Below are positions 34,290 to 43,726 of a stretch of 64,000 nt of DNA, in pieces. Positions within the stretch are counted from its first letter, which is position 1; each line of letters begins with the position of its first letter. Under the pieces are notes generated by a model. It searched no databases, was not told the origin of the DNA, and was given only the letters and a program-made list of their open reading frames with translations. This DNA comes from DATKRB01 sp963794215. Its GTDB lineage: Bacteria > Actinomycetota > Acidimicrobiia > Acidimicrobiales > RAAP-2. The stretch is from contig CAWCCQ010000002.1 of assembly GCA_963794215.1 (NCBI GenBank), positions 806,001 through 870,000 of the forward strand, in the 5' to 3' direction. A program made the translations under genes and the position numbers.

Positions 34290-34538
34290 TCAGGCCGACT
34301 CCCACACCACCTCGAAACTGTGACGCTGGTCACCAAGGACGCTCTGGACGGCAGCGCGGAGGCGCTCGGGTGCTAGGTGACCCGATGGCGACGGGGGGTG
34401 GGGGGTGTGGAGGCGAACATGGATCACCTCGCCCCAGCCGTCGCGCAACTCCAAACGGCTGATAAAGGCTGGCTCCTGGTCGGAGAGGTGTTCACCGATC
34501 GCGTGGAGCATGCGTTGCGCCGTCTCGGTGGTTACCAT
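34290..34538 (-). CDS. Hypothetical protein, 82 aa
   Basis: ATG at 34538 opens M-V-T-T-E-T-A-Q-R-M-L-H-A-I-G-E-H-L and ends S-F-E-V-V-W-E-S-A. The frame is coding-like, with a central H-P-P-S-P-S-G-H loop. It appears to be a small alpha/beta protein. No family recognised; it lies just upstream of the transposase remnant. Confidence 0.5.
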   Translation of the reverse strand: MVTTETAQRMLHAIGEHLSDQEPAFISRLELRDGWGEVIHVRLHTPHPPSPSGHLAPERLRAAVQSVLGDQRHSFEVVWESA

Positions 34539-34787
34539 AAGGCGGAAAGTTGCCGTAGTCGGCTGGGTCGCACCAGGGTACAAAGACCCGAATCGGCCGA
34601 CGGCTCGGGCCTGGCGTGCATCGCTGCTGAGTCCGTGTGAGGACCTTCTGCCCAATCTCTCCACGGATCACGTCTCGCTGCTCATGGGTAGGTTGTCGTC
34701 AGGGCACATCCAGGAGAGAAGAATCTCCCGACCCAGGTTGGGTCCGAATGGTCGAACGGTTTGATTGGCACAGCGCCAAGCTTCCTG

Positions 34788-35294
34788 TCAACGTTCAAGT
34801 GCGACGTTTCCAGGACTCCCCTTGTCAGCTTCTTCCAAATGGCCCGAGTCCAGGTGGTAAATGAAGCCACCTACGGGAAGGTCTCTCAAGTACGGAGACG
34901 AGCGGATCTTCTGGACATCCTGAGCCAATGATTCCCGCAGGTCACGGGTCGTCATGAACGACAGGCTCCTCGTATCTGGACCGCCCGCCGCAGCCACAGC
35001 GCGGTGAACGGCGGCCTCGTCTCCGACCGTCATACGGCAGTCGGTATGTGCGACGATCATCACTCGGGTGACGCCGAGCAAGTGGACAGCGAGCACAAGC
35101 GTTCGCAACACGTCCTCGGTGACCCGGGCACCTGCGTTGCGCAGGATCTTGGCGTCTCCGGGCGCCAGACCCATCATCCCCAGAGGGTCGATGCGAGAGT
35201 CCATGCAGGTCAGAACCGCTAAGCCCCTCAGGGCGCGACCCTTGAGGTCGCCGTACCGGTACGTGGCGCTATAGGTCTGGTTGGCCGCCAGCAA
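34788..35294 (-). CDS. Beta-class carbonic anhydrase
   Basis: The 168-residue protein contains V-L-T-C-M-D-S-R-I-D-P (zinc ligand Cys with the Asp-Arg dyad), I-L-R-N-A-G-A-R-V-T-E-D-V-L-R-T-L, and V-A-H-T-D-C-R-M (zinc ligands His and Cys), the complete Cys-Asp-Arg and His-x2-Cys set. It hydrates CO2 to bicarbonate in the cytoplasm. The length matches the short actinobacterial beta-CA group. TTG at 35294 is the start. It stands alone; no partner transporter is nearby. Confidence 0.88.
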   Translation of the reverse strand: MLAANQTYSATYRYGDLKGRALRGLAVLTCMDSRIDPLGMMGLAPGDAKILRNAGARVTEDVLRTLVLAVHLLGVTRVMIVAHTDCRMTVGDEAAVHRAVAAAGGPDTRSLSFMTTRDLRESLAQDVQKIRSSPYLRDLPVGGFIYHLDSGHLEEADKGSPGNVALER

Positions 35295-35844
35295 TCGGAA
35301 AACGGACTCTCGGTAACCACGGTGACACCTCCCTCAGACATCTTTGCCGATGCCTTCAGGGTGTAGTCCAATTGCGCCATGCCCGGAGCCGTTCACGAAG
35401 GCCAGGATCACTCGATGCTCCTGCCTCGCTCGGAAGAGGCCGAGTCGTGGGAGCGCTTGGACGAGCTCCTGGCCCAAATCAACACCGGCGACCGACACGG
35501 TCGCGGGCTGATCTGGTTGTGGCGCACGCGTCCGCCCTTTTCGCTGGAATCGACTCGCCGCCAGCACTGGACACCTGGCCCATCGCCCAGCGGTCCTCGG
35601 ACACGCCGCCTCGGTGGATCGACCTGGTTGTGGGAATCAAATCGACAGGATGATCCTTCGGATTCTTCAGAACAACGGCACCTGTGTCGATTGCCTGATC
35701 GCGTGGGTGCGGCATTGATCGGCGCGCATCACGCTGTCGAAATGGGCGTGGGCTCGAGACGCCGATACCTTCCTCGAGTTGGGGTAACCCAAACAACGCG
35801 GTCGAGTGACAGACGCGCTCGTGCGAATCGCAAGCGGCACACCA
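35295..35844. other. Region without a recognisable gene
   Basis: About 550 bases between carbonic anhydrase and the DUF167 gene. Open frames on both strands are unconvincing. A short acidic frame near 35372-35560 (S-E-E-A-E-S-W-E-R-L-D-E-L-L) could be a gene fragment. Confidence 0.35.
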
Positions 35845-36141
35845 TCAACCGAGCAACAGCGCCGAGAAAACATCGGGGTCGGCGGAATCGAGCTCAACGA
35901 TCTTGATCCACGCTCGTTCGCCAGTCACGATCCGCACGCTGCGGTGCGGCACGCCGAGCGCCTCAGCCAGCGCTCTGGTCGTTGCGGCGTTCGCTTTGCC
36001 GTCCACGGACCGGGCGGCGACGGGAACGATGAGGACTGGCGGTTCCGACTCGCCGTATCTGCCACCCACCTTTGTCGCAGGTGCTCCCGGAGAGACTCGA
36101 ACGACTATCAACCTACCGAGGCATCGTCTGCTCGTCGGCAC
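35845..36141 (-). CDS. DUF167 (YggU-family) protein
   Basis: From about GTG 36141 the product shows V-V-R-V-S-P-G-A-P-A-T-K-V-G-G-R-Y-G, then the conserved V-D-G-K-A-N-A-A-T-T-R-A-L-A-E-A-L-G and V-R-I-V-T-G-E-R-A-W-I-K, the D-G-x-A-N and G-x-x-S-R-x-K-x-like signature of UPF0235/DUF167 proteins. The usual final K-x-x-x-I is present in modified form. The function of this small family is unknown. The true start is uncertain. Confidence 0.75.
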   Translation of the reverse strand: MPTSRRCLGRLIVVRVSPGAPATKVGGRYGESEPPVLIVPVAARSVDGKANAATTRALAEALGVPHRSVRIVTGERAWIKIVELDSADPDVFSALLLG

Positions 36142-36194
36142 CTCGTGTTGTGGCCGGACGAGTTGGGAGGCCCGCTCACGGTTTGCGTGGAAGG

Positions 36195-36365
36195 TCATTT
36201 GTCCAACCCAGGAGGACCGGAGATTCGCACGGTCGTCGGTTCGTATCGGCACAAATACGTGGGTACGGTCACTCGAACGGCGAGGGCGGGCGGGTCTGTG
36301 TCGCCGCACCGGCCACACACCTTGATATGACCCGCTTGTGGGGTTACGTGCACAATCACTCGCAT
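36195..36365 (-). pseudogene. Second, truncated DUF167 copy
   Basis: M-R-V-I-V-H-V-T-P-Q-A-G-H-I-K-V-C-G-R-C-G-D-T-D-P-P matches the first ~35 residues of the DUF167 gene at 35845-36141 position by position, then diverges into P-T-Y-L-C-R and stops. The D-G-x-A-N core is absent. It is fused in frame to the gene upstream and is a partial duplication or recombination leftover. Confidence 0.6.
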
Positions 36366-37046
36366 CGATCGACTACTCGTGGATCCGTCTGCGTTACACG
36401 GCTGGATCCGCGAGATCATCTCCGTGAACTCTCCGAAGGTTGGTGTTTGGTTTCCTCCTCGAGGAGCGTCCGGATTTGTGCCGCGAGCAACTGGATCTCC
36501 TTGATGGAGGTTGGTTGGGCCCTGCCGCACGTCTGCTTCACCGTGGGCTTCACCCTGCGACGTTAGCCCGATGAGCGCAGGGGTGATGTGGATGCGGTAG
36601 CCCAGTTTGAGGGGGGTGAGCCAGGGCAGGGCGGCCTCGTTCTCTTCTGGCGGTCGAGCACAGGCCCCGGGCCCGAGGACCGCGTCGAGGAGGCGGTCAA
36701 GGGTGAGCGCGGTCGTCAGATCGATGGTCTCGGCAAATCGTTGGATCTGCTGGGGGTCGTGAAGTCGGGGGGCGAGCAGGGAGAGCAGCTCGGCCGTGGG
36801 CATCTCGGGTCGGCCGTCTCGGCCTTGGAAGTGGAGTCCTCGGGCCAGGTCCCACACCCATGGCGCGACAAGTGCCAGCCGGTCCCGGTCGTGCCCGAGT
36901 GCCTCGATGACTGCCGATCCGAGCACGTGCTCGACTGCCTCGTTGCAGATCCCGACGATGGCGTCGCCGACGAAGCGATCGACGGGGCCGATCGCTTTGG
37001 TCAGTGTCTCGTCGACGAGCGTCTCTTTGGAGAGAAGATCATGCAT
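36195..37046 (-). CDS. Hypothetical protein overlapping pckG end, in-frame with DUF167 remnant
   Basis: ATG at 37046 overlaps the pckG stop by eight bases. Residues 1-170 are coding-like and mostly helical: V-D-R-F-V-G-D-A-I-V-G-I-C-N-E-A-V, A-P-W-V-W-D-L-A-R-G-L-H-F-Q-G-R, and F-A-E-T-I-D-L-T-T-A-L-T. From about 200 on the composition changes and the DUF167 remnant follows, so the native C terminus is probably lost. No family recognised. Confidence 0.5.
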   Translation of the reverse strand: MHDLLSKETLVDETLTKAIGPVDRFVGDAIVGICNEAVEHVLGSAVIEALGHDRDRLALVAPWVWDLARGLHFQGRDGRPEMPTAELLSLLAPRLHDPQQIQRFAETIDLTTALTLDRLLDAVLGPGACARPPEENEAALPWLTPLKLGYRIHITPALIGLTSQGEAHGEADVRQGPTNLHQGDPVARGTNPDAPRGGNQTPTFGEFTEMISRIQPCNADGSTSSRSMRVIVHVTPQAGHIKVCGRCGDTDPPALAVRVTVPTYLCRYEPTTVRISGPPGLDK

Positions 37047-38937
37047 GCGTGGTCCGCGAGATGCTTCCGCGGGCGACCGCTCGGGACGAGAACGTGGGCA
37101 GGACTGCCGTTCTACGGTTGTCCGCCAGCCGGGAGACAAGCGAGTCGAGCTGGGCGTTAAGGGCGGCGGGGAGCCGGTCCCCGAAGATGGCGTAGTGGCT
37201 CCGGATGGCGAGTGCCTCGTATTGCCACTCGGCGACGTCGACGTGGAAGAGCGCTTCTTTCTGCTCGTCGGTGAGCCCGATGGCGCCTCGACGTCGATGG
37301 CATGCCTTCGCCGGGTGGCGGCCGATGGGGCTGGTCGACGGCGTCGGCCCGTCCGGCGCACCGTTCGAAGATCCAGGCCAGGACCCGGGAGTTCTCGCCG
37401 TAGCCGGGCCAGAGGAACCGGCCGTCGTCGTCGCGGCGGAACCAGTTCACGTAGAAGATCCGCGGGCAGGCGGTCGGCCGTGCGTCTTGGCGCCGATGTC
37501 GAGCCAGTGGGCGAAGTAGTCGGCCATGTTGTAGCCGCAGAAGGGGAGCATGGCGAAGGGGTCGCGGCGGAGGCGGCCGACCGCCCCGGTGGCCGCCGCG
37601 GTGGTCTCGCTGGCCATGATCGAGCCGAGGAACACCCCGTGGTCCCAGTCGAAGGCTTCGGTGACGAGGGGGACCACCGAGGCGCGCCGGCCGCCGAAGA
37701 GGATGGCCGAGATCGGCACGCCGGCCGGGTCCTCCCACTCGGGTGCGATGGACGGCACCTGGGAGAGCGGGGCGGTGAAGCGGCTGTTCGGGATGGGCGG
37801 CCGGAGTCGGCGCTGGCGGGCGTCCAGTCGTTGCCCAGCCAGTCGATCAGATGGTCCGGCGGCTCCGGGGTCAGTCCCTCCCACCACACGTCGCCCTCGT
37901 CGGTGAGGGCCACGTTGGTGAAGATGGTGTTGGCGGCCAGGGCGCGGATGGCGGTGGGGTTGGTGTCGATCCCGGTGCCGGGAGCGACGCCGAACATGCC
38001 GTACTCGGGGTTGATGGCCCGCAGCCGGCCCTCGGCGTCGAACTTCATCCAGCAGATGTCGTCGCCGATGGTCTCGGCCTTCCATCCCGGGGATGGTCGG
38101 CACCACCATGGCCAGGTTGGTCTTGCCGCAGGCGCTCGGGAAGGCGGCGGCGATGAACTGGCTTTCGACCGTCGGGGTTGGTGAGCTTGAGGATCAGCAT
38201 GTGCTCGGCCAGCCAGCCGTCGTCTCGGGCCATGGTCGAGGCGATGCGCAGGGCGAAGCACTTCTTGCCCAACAGGGCGTTGCCGCCGTAGCCCGAGCCG
38301 TAGGACCAGATCTCCCGGGACTCGGGGAAGTGCACGATGTACTTGCGCTCGGGGTCACAGGGCCAGGCGACGTCGGCCTGTCCGGGCTGGAGCGGGTGGC
38401 CGACCGAGTGCAGGCAGCGCACGAACTCGCCGGTCTCCCCGAGCACGTCGAGGACTGCGGTGCCCATGCGGGTCATGATCCGCATGGAGGCGGCGACGTA
38501 GGCCGAGTCGGTGAGCTGCACGCCGATGTGGGCGATGGGACTGCCGAGCGGGCCCATGGAGAAGGGCACCACGTAGAGGACCCGGCCCCGCATGGCCCCC
38601 CGGTACAGGTCGAGCAGCTCGGCGCGCATCGTCGTGGGATCGACCCAGTTGTTGGTCGGACCGGCGTCCTCGGACTTCTCGCAACAGATGAAGGTGCGGT
38701 CCTTCGACCCGGGCCACGTCGCCCGGGTCCGAGCGGCACAGGAAGCTGTCGGGTCGGAGGTCGGGGTCGAGGGGGATGAAGGTGCCGGTCTCGACCAGCC
38801 GGCGGCACTGCTCTTGGTACTGCTCCTCGGACCCGTCACACCACTCGACGCGCTCGGGGGCGAGCATGGCGGCCCACTCCTGCACCCACTCGAAGAGCGC
38901 AGCGTTCTTCGTCGGGGATCGGCGCCGTCGTGGTCAT
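37039..38937 (-). CDS. pckG: Phosphoenolpyruvate carboxykinase (GTP), many frameshifts
   Basis: All landmarks of GTP-PEPCK occur in order: W-A-A-M-L-A-P-E-R-V-E-W-C-D-G-S, D-A-G-P-T-N-N-W, Y-V-V-P-F-S-M-G-P-L-G-S-P, W-S-Y-G-S-G-Y-G-G-N-A-L-L-G-K-K-C, the GTP-binding loop F-P-S-A-C-G-K-T-N-L-A-M, D-D-I-C-W-M-K-F and N-W-F-R-R-D. They are spread over all three frames, with breaks near 38890, 38715, 38175, 38090, 37800, 37470 and 37330. Span gives ~633 residues, normal for the enzyme, so indels are probably sequence errors. It converts oxaloacetate to PEP in gluconeogenesis. Confidence 0.85.
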
Positions 38938-38979
38938 CGGTCTTCTCCTTGCTCGCTTTGGGGTTGTTCGCTTTGGCGG

Positions 38980-39388
38980 CTAACAGGGCCACCGTCCAGA
39001 CCTCCCGCCCGAGACCCGACGGGCCACGAGCAGCCCGAGGGATCTGGCCAGACGGTCGCCAGCCGGGTCGCCGGCCCGGTGACGGCACGTCAGATACCGC
39101 AGGCCCTGCTGCTGTGCCGCGGCGACGACGATCCCCGCCAGTTCGCTCACCCATCCCGAGCCGTCGTCGTTCGGGAGCGACCGTGATCCAGGCCCGTCCC
39201 GGGGTGGAGCCACGGCGCCCAAGACGCCGACGCCGACCAGCGGACCCGCACCCTCGAACGCCCCCCACGACCAGGTCGCCGTCGGCCGGCTCGTAGCCGG
39301 ACGGCCCGTACCGCTCCAGGAACCTCCGGGCGTCGCCGAGCGGCAGGGTGGCGAACGAGGCGCCCGACGCGGTCAGCAGCGCGGCCAT
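38980..39388 (-). CDS. GNAT-type acetyltransferase, frameshifted
   Basis: The pieces, in order and in different frames, are R-R-F-L-E-R-Y-G-P-S-G-Y-E-P-A-D-G-D-L, A-F-E-G-A-G-P-L-V-G-V-G, I-T-V-A-P-E-R-R (the acetyl-CoA strand and loop entry) and G-W-V-S-E-L-A-G-I-V-V-A-A-A-Q-Q-Q-G-L with A-R-S-L-G-L-L-V, a GNAT helix and strand. The Q/R-x-x-G-x-G/A loop is damaged by frameshift. It lies divergent from the hydrogenase-like operon and upstream of pckG in the same direction. Substrate unknown. Confidence 0.6.
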
Positions 39389-39544
39389 CTCAACCCCGCG
39401 GCCGCGCCGGGAAGGGGCCGGTGGGTCGCTCTCCGAGACGTCGGTGGTGGGGACATGGAGCTCGCGTGAGTGGTTCGGGCGGCACGAAGCCGCCGCCGAT
39501 AGGAGGTCAGCCGCAGAGTGTAGCGATTTGACAACGTACGTAAT

Positions 39545-39556
39545 CATCGATTGATG
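39545..39556. promoter_or_regulatory. Candidate ArsR-type operator before the hydrogenase-like operon
   Basis: CATC-GATT-GATG lies 12 bases before the first operon start codon and is embedded in a wider TTGACA...TGTCAA inverted repeat (39528-39566). A related CATCAATTCATG lies upstream of the ArsR gene. Confidence 0.45.
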
Positions 39557-39568
39557 TTTCTGTCAACT

Positions 39569-40060
39569 ATGCGGCTCTCGACGTTGGCCCGCCGATGGCG
39601 CGCGCACCCGGCCGCCATCCCCTCCCCTGAGCCCGGTTCGCCCGGCGTGCCAGGAGGCGGCCAGGCGCAACCGGGGCTCGCTGCAGCTCCGCCACGTCGA
39701 CGCCGGGTCGTGCAACGGCTGCGAGCTGGAGATCGCCTCGATCTTCTCCCCGGTCTATGACGCCGAGCGGTTCGGGATCCGCCTCGAGGCGTCCCCTCGT
39801 CATGCCGACGGCCTGCTGGTCACCGGGCCGGTCACCCGCAACATGGCCGACCCGCTGCGCAAGACCTTCGACGCCGTGCCCCGAGCCCCGGGTGGTCGTC
39901 GCGGTGGGCGACTGCGCCCGGGACTGCGGCGTCTTCGCCGGCGCCTACGGCGTCGAGGGCGCGGTGGCCGACGTCGTGCCGGTCGACGTCGAGATCGCCG
40001 GCTGCCCGCCTGACCCCGCAGGCGATCATCACCGCGCTGCGGGGCCTGGCCGGTACGTGA
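39569..40060 (+). CDS. Hydrogenase-like small subunit (NuoB/HycG-like, Rv0082-type)
   Basis: After a short leader, a frame change gives L-R-H-V-D-A-G-S-C-N-G-C-E-L-E-I, the first Fe-S ligand pair, then L-V-T-G-P-V-T-R-N-M, V-G-D-C-A-R-D-C-G-V-F-A-G and I-A-G-C-P-P, the remaining ligands of the proximal 4Fe-4S cluster. This is the NuoB/HycG fold that couples electron transfer to the membrane arm. Breaks lie near 39665, 39885 and 40012. Length ~160 fits. It opens a six-gene operon in which stop and start codons overlap. Confidence 0.75.
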
Positions 40061-42093
40061 CGCCGGCCTCTCGGTCGCCACCGCCCTGGTCGGCCTGGCC
40101 GCCTCGCTGGCCGGGGCGATGCGCGCCGCGAGCGGCTCCGGGCCCAGCTCGTCTGTCGCCCTGACCGTCGCCGCCTGCGTCTGCGGGTTCGCGGTGGCCG
40201 CCGACGTGCTCGCGCACCGGCGACGCGGCCGTGGTGCACACCAACCAGCTGCTCCCGCTGCAGCGGGTTCTCGCTCGACCTCGACCGCTTCGGTGCCCTG
40301 TTCGTCGCCGTCTCGGCCGGCGTCGGCGATCTGCGCCATGGTCTTCCGCCTCGGCTACGACGGCCATGGCCTGTCCAGCCGCACGGCGTCGTGCGTGCTC
40401 CCGCTGTTCGTCACGACGCTGCTGCTCGTGCCGGCCGCGGCCAGCGTCGACCACGTTCCTGTTCTTGTGGGAGCTGATGGCGGTCACGTCGCTGCTGTTG
40501 GTCCTGGTCGACCACCGCCGCCGGCGCCGAGGTGCCAGCGGCCGGCCAGTGGTACGCGGTGATGACCCAGTTCGGCGCGGCCGCGCTGCTCTTGGCGTTG
40601 GTGCTGCTGGCCGACCCACGCCGGCAGCCAGTCCTTCGCCGCCATCGCCGCCCATCGGCCGCACCTGCCCCCTGGGTGCGCATCGACCGCCTTCGTGCTG
40701 GCGGTGGTCGGTTTCGGCTCGAAAGCCGGGATGGTGCCGCTGCACGTGTGGCTGCCCCGGGCCCATCCCGAGGCCCCCGGCCCGGTCTCGGCCCTGATGT
40801 CGGCGGCCATGGTCAACCTCGGCGTCTACGGGATCATCCGGGTCGGCGACGGCCTGCTCGGCGGCGGGCCGGCGTGGTGGTGGCTGCTGGTCATGGCCCT
40901 CGGCGGCGCTGTCGGCCCTGTTCGGGTCGCTGCACTCGGCCACCAGCACCGACCTCAAGCGACTGCTGGCCTATTCCACGACCGACAACGTCGGGCTCAT
41001 GCTGCTCGGGGTGGGGGCATCGGGCCTGTTCGCCGTCGACCGGGCACCGCGCCGCTGGCGGTCGGTGGCCCTGGTCGCCGCCCTGCTTCACGTGGTCTTC
41101 CACGCCGTCTTCAAGGGCTCGCTGTTCCTCTCGGCCAGCTCGCTCCAGCAGGCGACCGGGACCCGCGACCTCGACCGGCTCGGCGGGCTGGTGCGGCGCA
41201 TGCCGCGTCACCGCGCTCGCTGTTCATGGTGGCCGGCCTGGCCATCGCGCCCTGCCACCGCTGTGCGGTTTCGTGAGCGAATGGCTGCTGCTCCAGAGCC
41301 TGCTGCACGGGCTGCCCTCGTCGGACACCGCCGTCGACGATCGCCATGCCTCTTGGGGTGGGCGTGCTGGCCCTCACCGGTGGCCTGACCGCGGCGACGT
41401 TCGTCAAGGCGATCGGCATCGGACTCCTCGGCCAGCCCCGCAGCGACCGGCGCCGCAGCCGCGGGCGAGGTCCCGGCCACGATGTGGGTCGGCGCCGGGC
41501 ATGCTGGCGCTGCTATGTGTGGTCTTCGGCGTCGCGCCCCGTTTCTGGTGCATCCCCGCCGTGGTCGACGCGGCGCGGAGCGGGCTCGGCCAGCGGCGTC
41601 CGCGCACCCCTTGGCTCGGCGGTGGAGCGTCGGGCTCGCCGGGCGTCCGCGGCATGCTCGCCCCGGGGCTGCTGGCGCTCGGCCTGGTCGTGGCGGTGTC
41701 GCTGGCTGCCGGGGCCCGCCGGCTGGCCCAGCGCGGGCGCGCTGCGCCGCACCGAGGCGTGGGGGTGCGGGCAGGGAGGTCCAGACGGCCCGCATGCAGT
41801 ACACGGCCACCTCGTTCGCCGAGCCGCTGACCCGGGTGTTCGACGACGTGCTTGCGCCCGGCCCATGACCTCGACGTCAGCCACAGTCGCCGAGTCGCGC
41901 TACTACGTCGAGGCGGCCACGTTCCACACCTCGACTCGACGACGCCTTCGAGCGCCACGGCTACCGCCCCGCTCGTCAGTGGCCTCGGGCTGGTGGGGCA
42001 CGCCTGGCCCGCCGGGTCCCGAACGGCAGCGTGCACCGCTACCTGGCCTTCGGGCTGGTCGCGCTGGTCGTCGTGCTGGTGGTGCTCGGATGA
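40057..42093 (+). CDS. Proton-translocating subunit, HyfB/HycC-like (Rv0083-type), frameshifted
   Basis: A large membrane protein related to NuoL/NuoM/MrpA. Visible pieces: F-L-F-L-W-E-L-M-A-V-T-S, the proton-channel motif K-A-G-M-V-P-L-H-V-W-L-P-R-A-H-P-E-A-P, S-A-L-M-S-A-A-M-V-N-L-G-V-Y-G, K-R-L-L-A-Y-S-T-T-D-N-V-G, H-A-V-F-K-G-S-L-F-L-S-A and F-V-S-E-W-L-L-L-Q. The C terminus (E-A-W-G-C-G, then Y-T-A-T-S-F-A-E-P) is typical of HyfB/HycC. At least eight frame changes occur. The expected ~680 residues fit the span. The start near 40057 overlaps the previous stop. Confidence 0.75.
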
Positions 42094-43067
42094 GCGGCGT
42101 CCTGGCCGGTCGTCTCGGTGGTCGCCGTGGCTCGTGCTCCAGGTCGTCGGCCGTGGTTGCTCGGCGGCCCGCTGCTCTCGGGCTGATGCGCAAGGTGCGC
42201 TGCCGACTCGAGGGTCGGGTCGGGCCGCCCATCCGCCAGCCGCTGCTCGACCTGCGCAAGCTCGTCCGCAAGGAGCGGACCCGCCCCGAGCAGGCCAGCT
42301 GGATGTTCTCGGCGGCCCCGCTCGTGCTGGTGGCCACCGCGTTGCGTGGTCGCCGTGCCATCGCGCCGCTGCTCGCTACCGACCCCGCCTTCGGCTGGTC
42401 GGCCGACCTGTTCGCCGTCGTCTTCCTGCTGCTCGTGGGCTCGGTCGCCCTCGCCCTCGGCGCCCTCGACACCGGGACCGCGTTCGGGGGCATGGGGGCG
42501 AGCCGGGCCATGACCATCGGTGCGCTCGGCCGAACCGGCGCTGCTGGTCGCCGTCCTCGCCCTCTCGATGCCGGCCCACTCGTCGAACCTGCCCGACCAT
42601 CGTCAGCCGCTCCCTGGCCCATCCCGGCCTGGCTGGCCAGCCCCGCAGCGGCTGCTTGGCCTGGTGGCCTTCCTGATCGTGATCGTGGCCGAGAGCGGGC
42701 GGCTGCCGGTCGACAACCCGAGCACCCACCTCGAGCTGACGATGATCCACGAGGCCATGGTCCTCGAGTACGCCGGCCCCGACCTGGCCCTGGTCAAGCT
42801 GGGCGAGGCGATGCGCCTCGGTCTCCTGCTCGGCCTGCTTCGCCGACCTGTTCGTCCCCTGGGGCATCGCCACCGCCCCGGGCGCCGGGCACCTCGCGCT
42901 CGGGCTCGTGGCGCTCGGCGCCAAGGTGGCGGTCGCTCGGCGTCGGCGCTGGCCGTCTTCGAGGTGCTCGATGGCCAAGCTGCGGCTGTTCCGGGTGCCC
43001 GAGCTGATGGCCGGCGGCTTCGTGCTCGCCGTGCTCGGCCGTGATCTCCGGCCTGGTGGTGCCATGA
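42090..43067 (+). CDS. hycD: NuoH-like membrane subunit (Rv0084/HycD-type), frameshifted
   Basis: ATG at 42090 overlaps the previous stop (ATGA). The product shows G-P-P-I-R-Q-P-L-L-D-L-R-K-L-V-R-K-E (quinone-pocket loop in NuoH relatives) and A-E-S-G-R-L-P-V-D-N-P-S-T-H-L-E-L-T-M followed by E-A-M-V-L-E-Y, diagnostic of HycD/HyfC rather than complex I. It should connect the Fe-S arm to the antiporter-like subunits. Breaks lie near 42130-42180, 42535, 42595 and 42840. Family length ~320. Confidence 0.78.
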
Positions 43068-43726
43068 GCGGCCCGACCTTCACTCGACCGCTCACCTTCG
43101 GCCGCTGGCGCCGTGCTGGTCTGCGCGGTCGCCGTCTTGTGGCTGAGCGTCCTGCGGGCGGTCGTGCGGGTCGCTGGCCGTCCAGGGCGTCGCCCTCGGG
43201 CGGTCGCCGCCTCCTCGGCGTCCACTTCCACGACGCCGGCCTGGTCGCCACCGCGGTGGTCGTGCTGGCCGTCAAGGGCGTGGTCATCCCGGCGCTGCTG
43301 CGACCGCGTCGGGTGGCGCGGCGCCACTGAGCGCGAGCGGCGCCCGCTGGTCAACGTCCCGGCCTCGCTCGTCGCCTCCGCGCGCTCATCGTCGTCGCCT
43401 TCGCCGCGGCCCGCGGCGTGGCCGCACTTCGTCGGCACCACGGCCGGCGCGCTCGTCCCCGTCGGGCTCGCCACCTTGCTGGTCGGCTTCTTCGTCCTCG
43501 TCGCCCGGCGCCGGCCGGTCTTTCAGATCGTCGGGCTGCTGCTCGTCGACAACGGCATCGCGCTGGTGGCGTTCCTCGTGCACCGCCGGCGTCCCGTTCC
43601 TGATCGAGCTCGGCGTCTCCCTCGACGTCCTGCTTGGGCGTCGTCGTCCTCATGGTGCTGGCCCAGCGCCTGCGCTCTGAGTTCGGCGATCTCGACCTCG
43701 ACGAGCTCCAGGAGCTGCACGACTGA
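43064..43726 (+). CDS. hycP: HyfE-like membrane subunit (Rv0085/HycP-type), frameshifted
   Basis: ATGA overlap with the preceding gene. Hydrophobic pieces include V-L-V-C-A-V-A-V-L-W-L-S-V-L-R-A-V-V-R-V, H-F-H-D-A-G-L-V-A-T-A-V-V-V-L-A-V-K-G-V, V-F-Q-I-V-G-L-L-L-V-D-N-G-I-A-L and the acidic C terminus D-L-D-L-D-E-L-Q-E-L. The D-N-G-I segment corresponds to the E/D-N-G motif of HyfE/NuoK-like proteins. Six to seven membrane segments are expected over ~220 residues. Confidence 0.72.

Noticed and set aside
36091..36120. tRNA-like GACTCGAAC T-loop sequence
   Set aside because: No flanking stems fit, and the segment lies within the DUF167 coding region on the minus strand.
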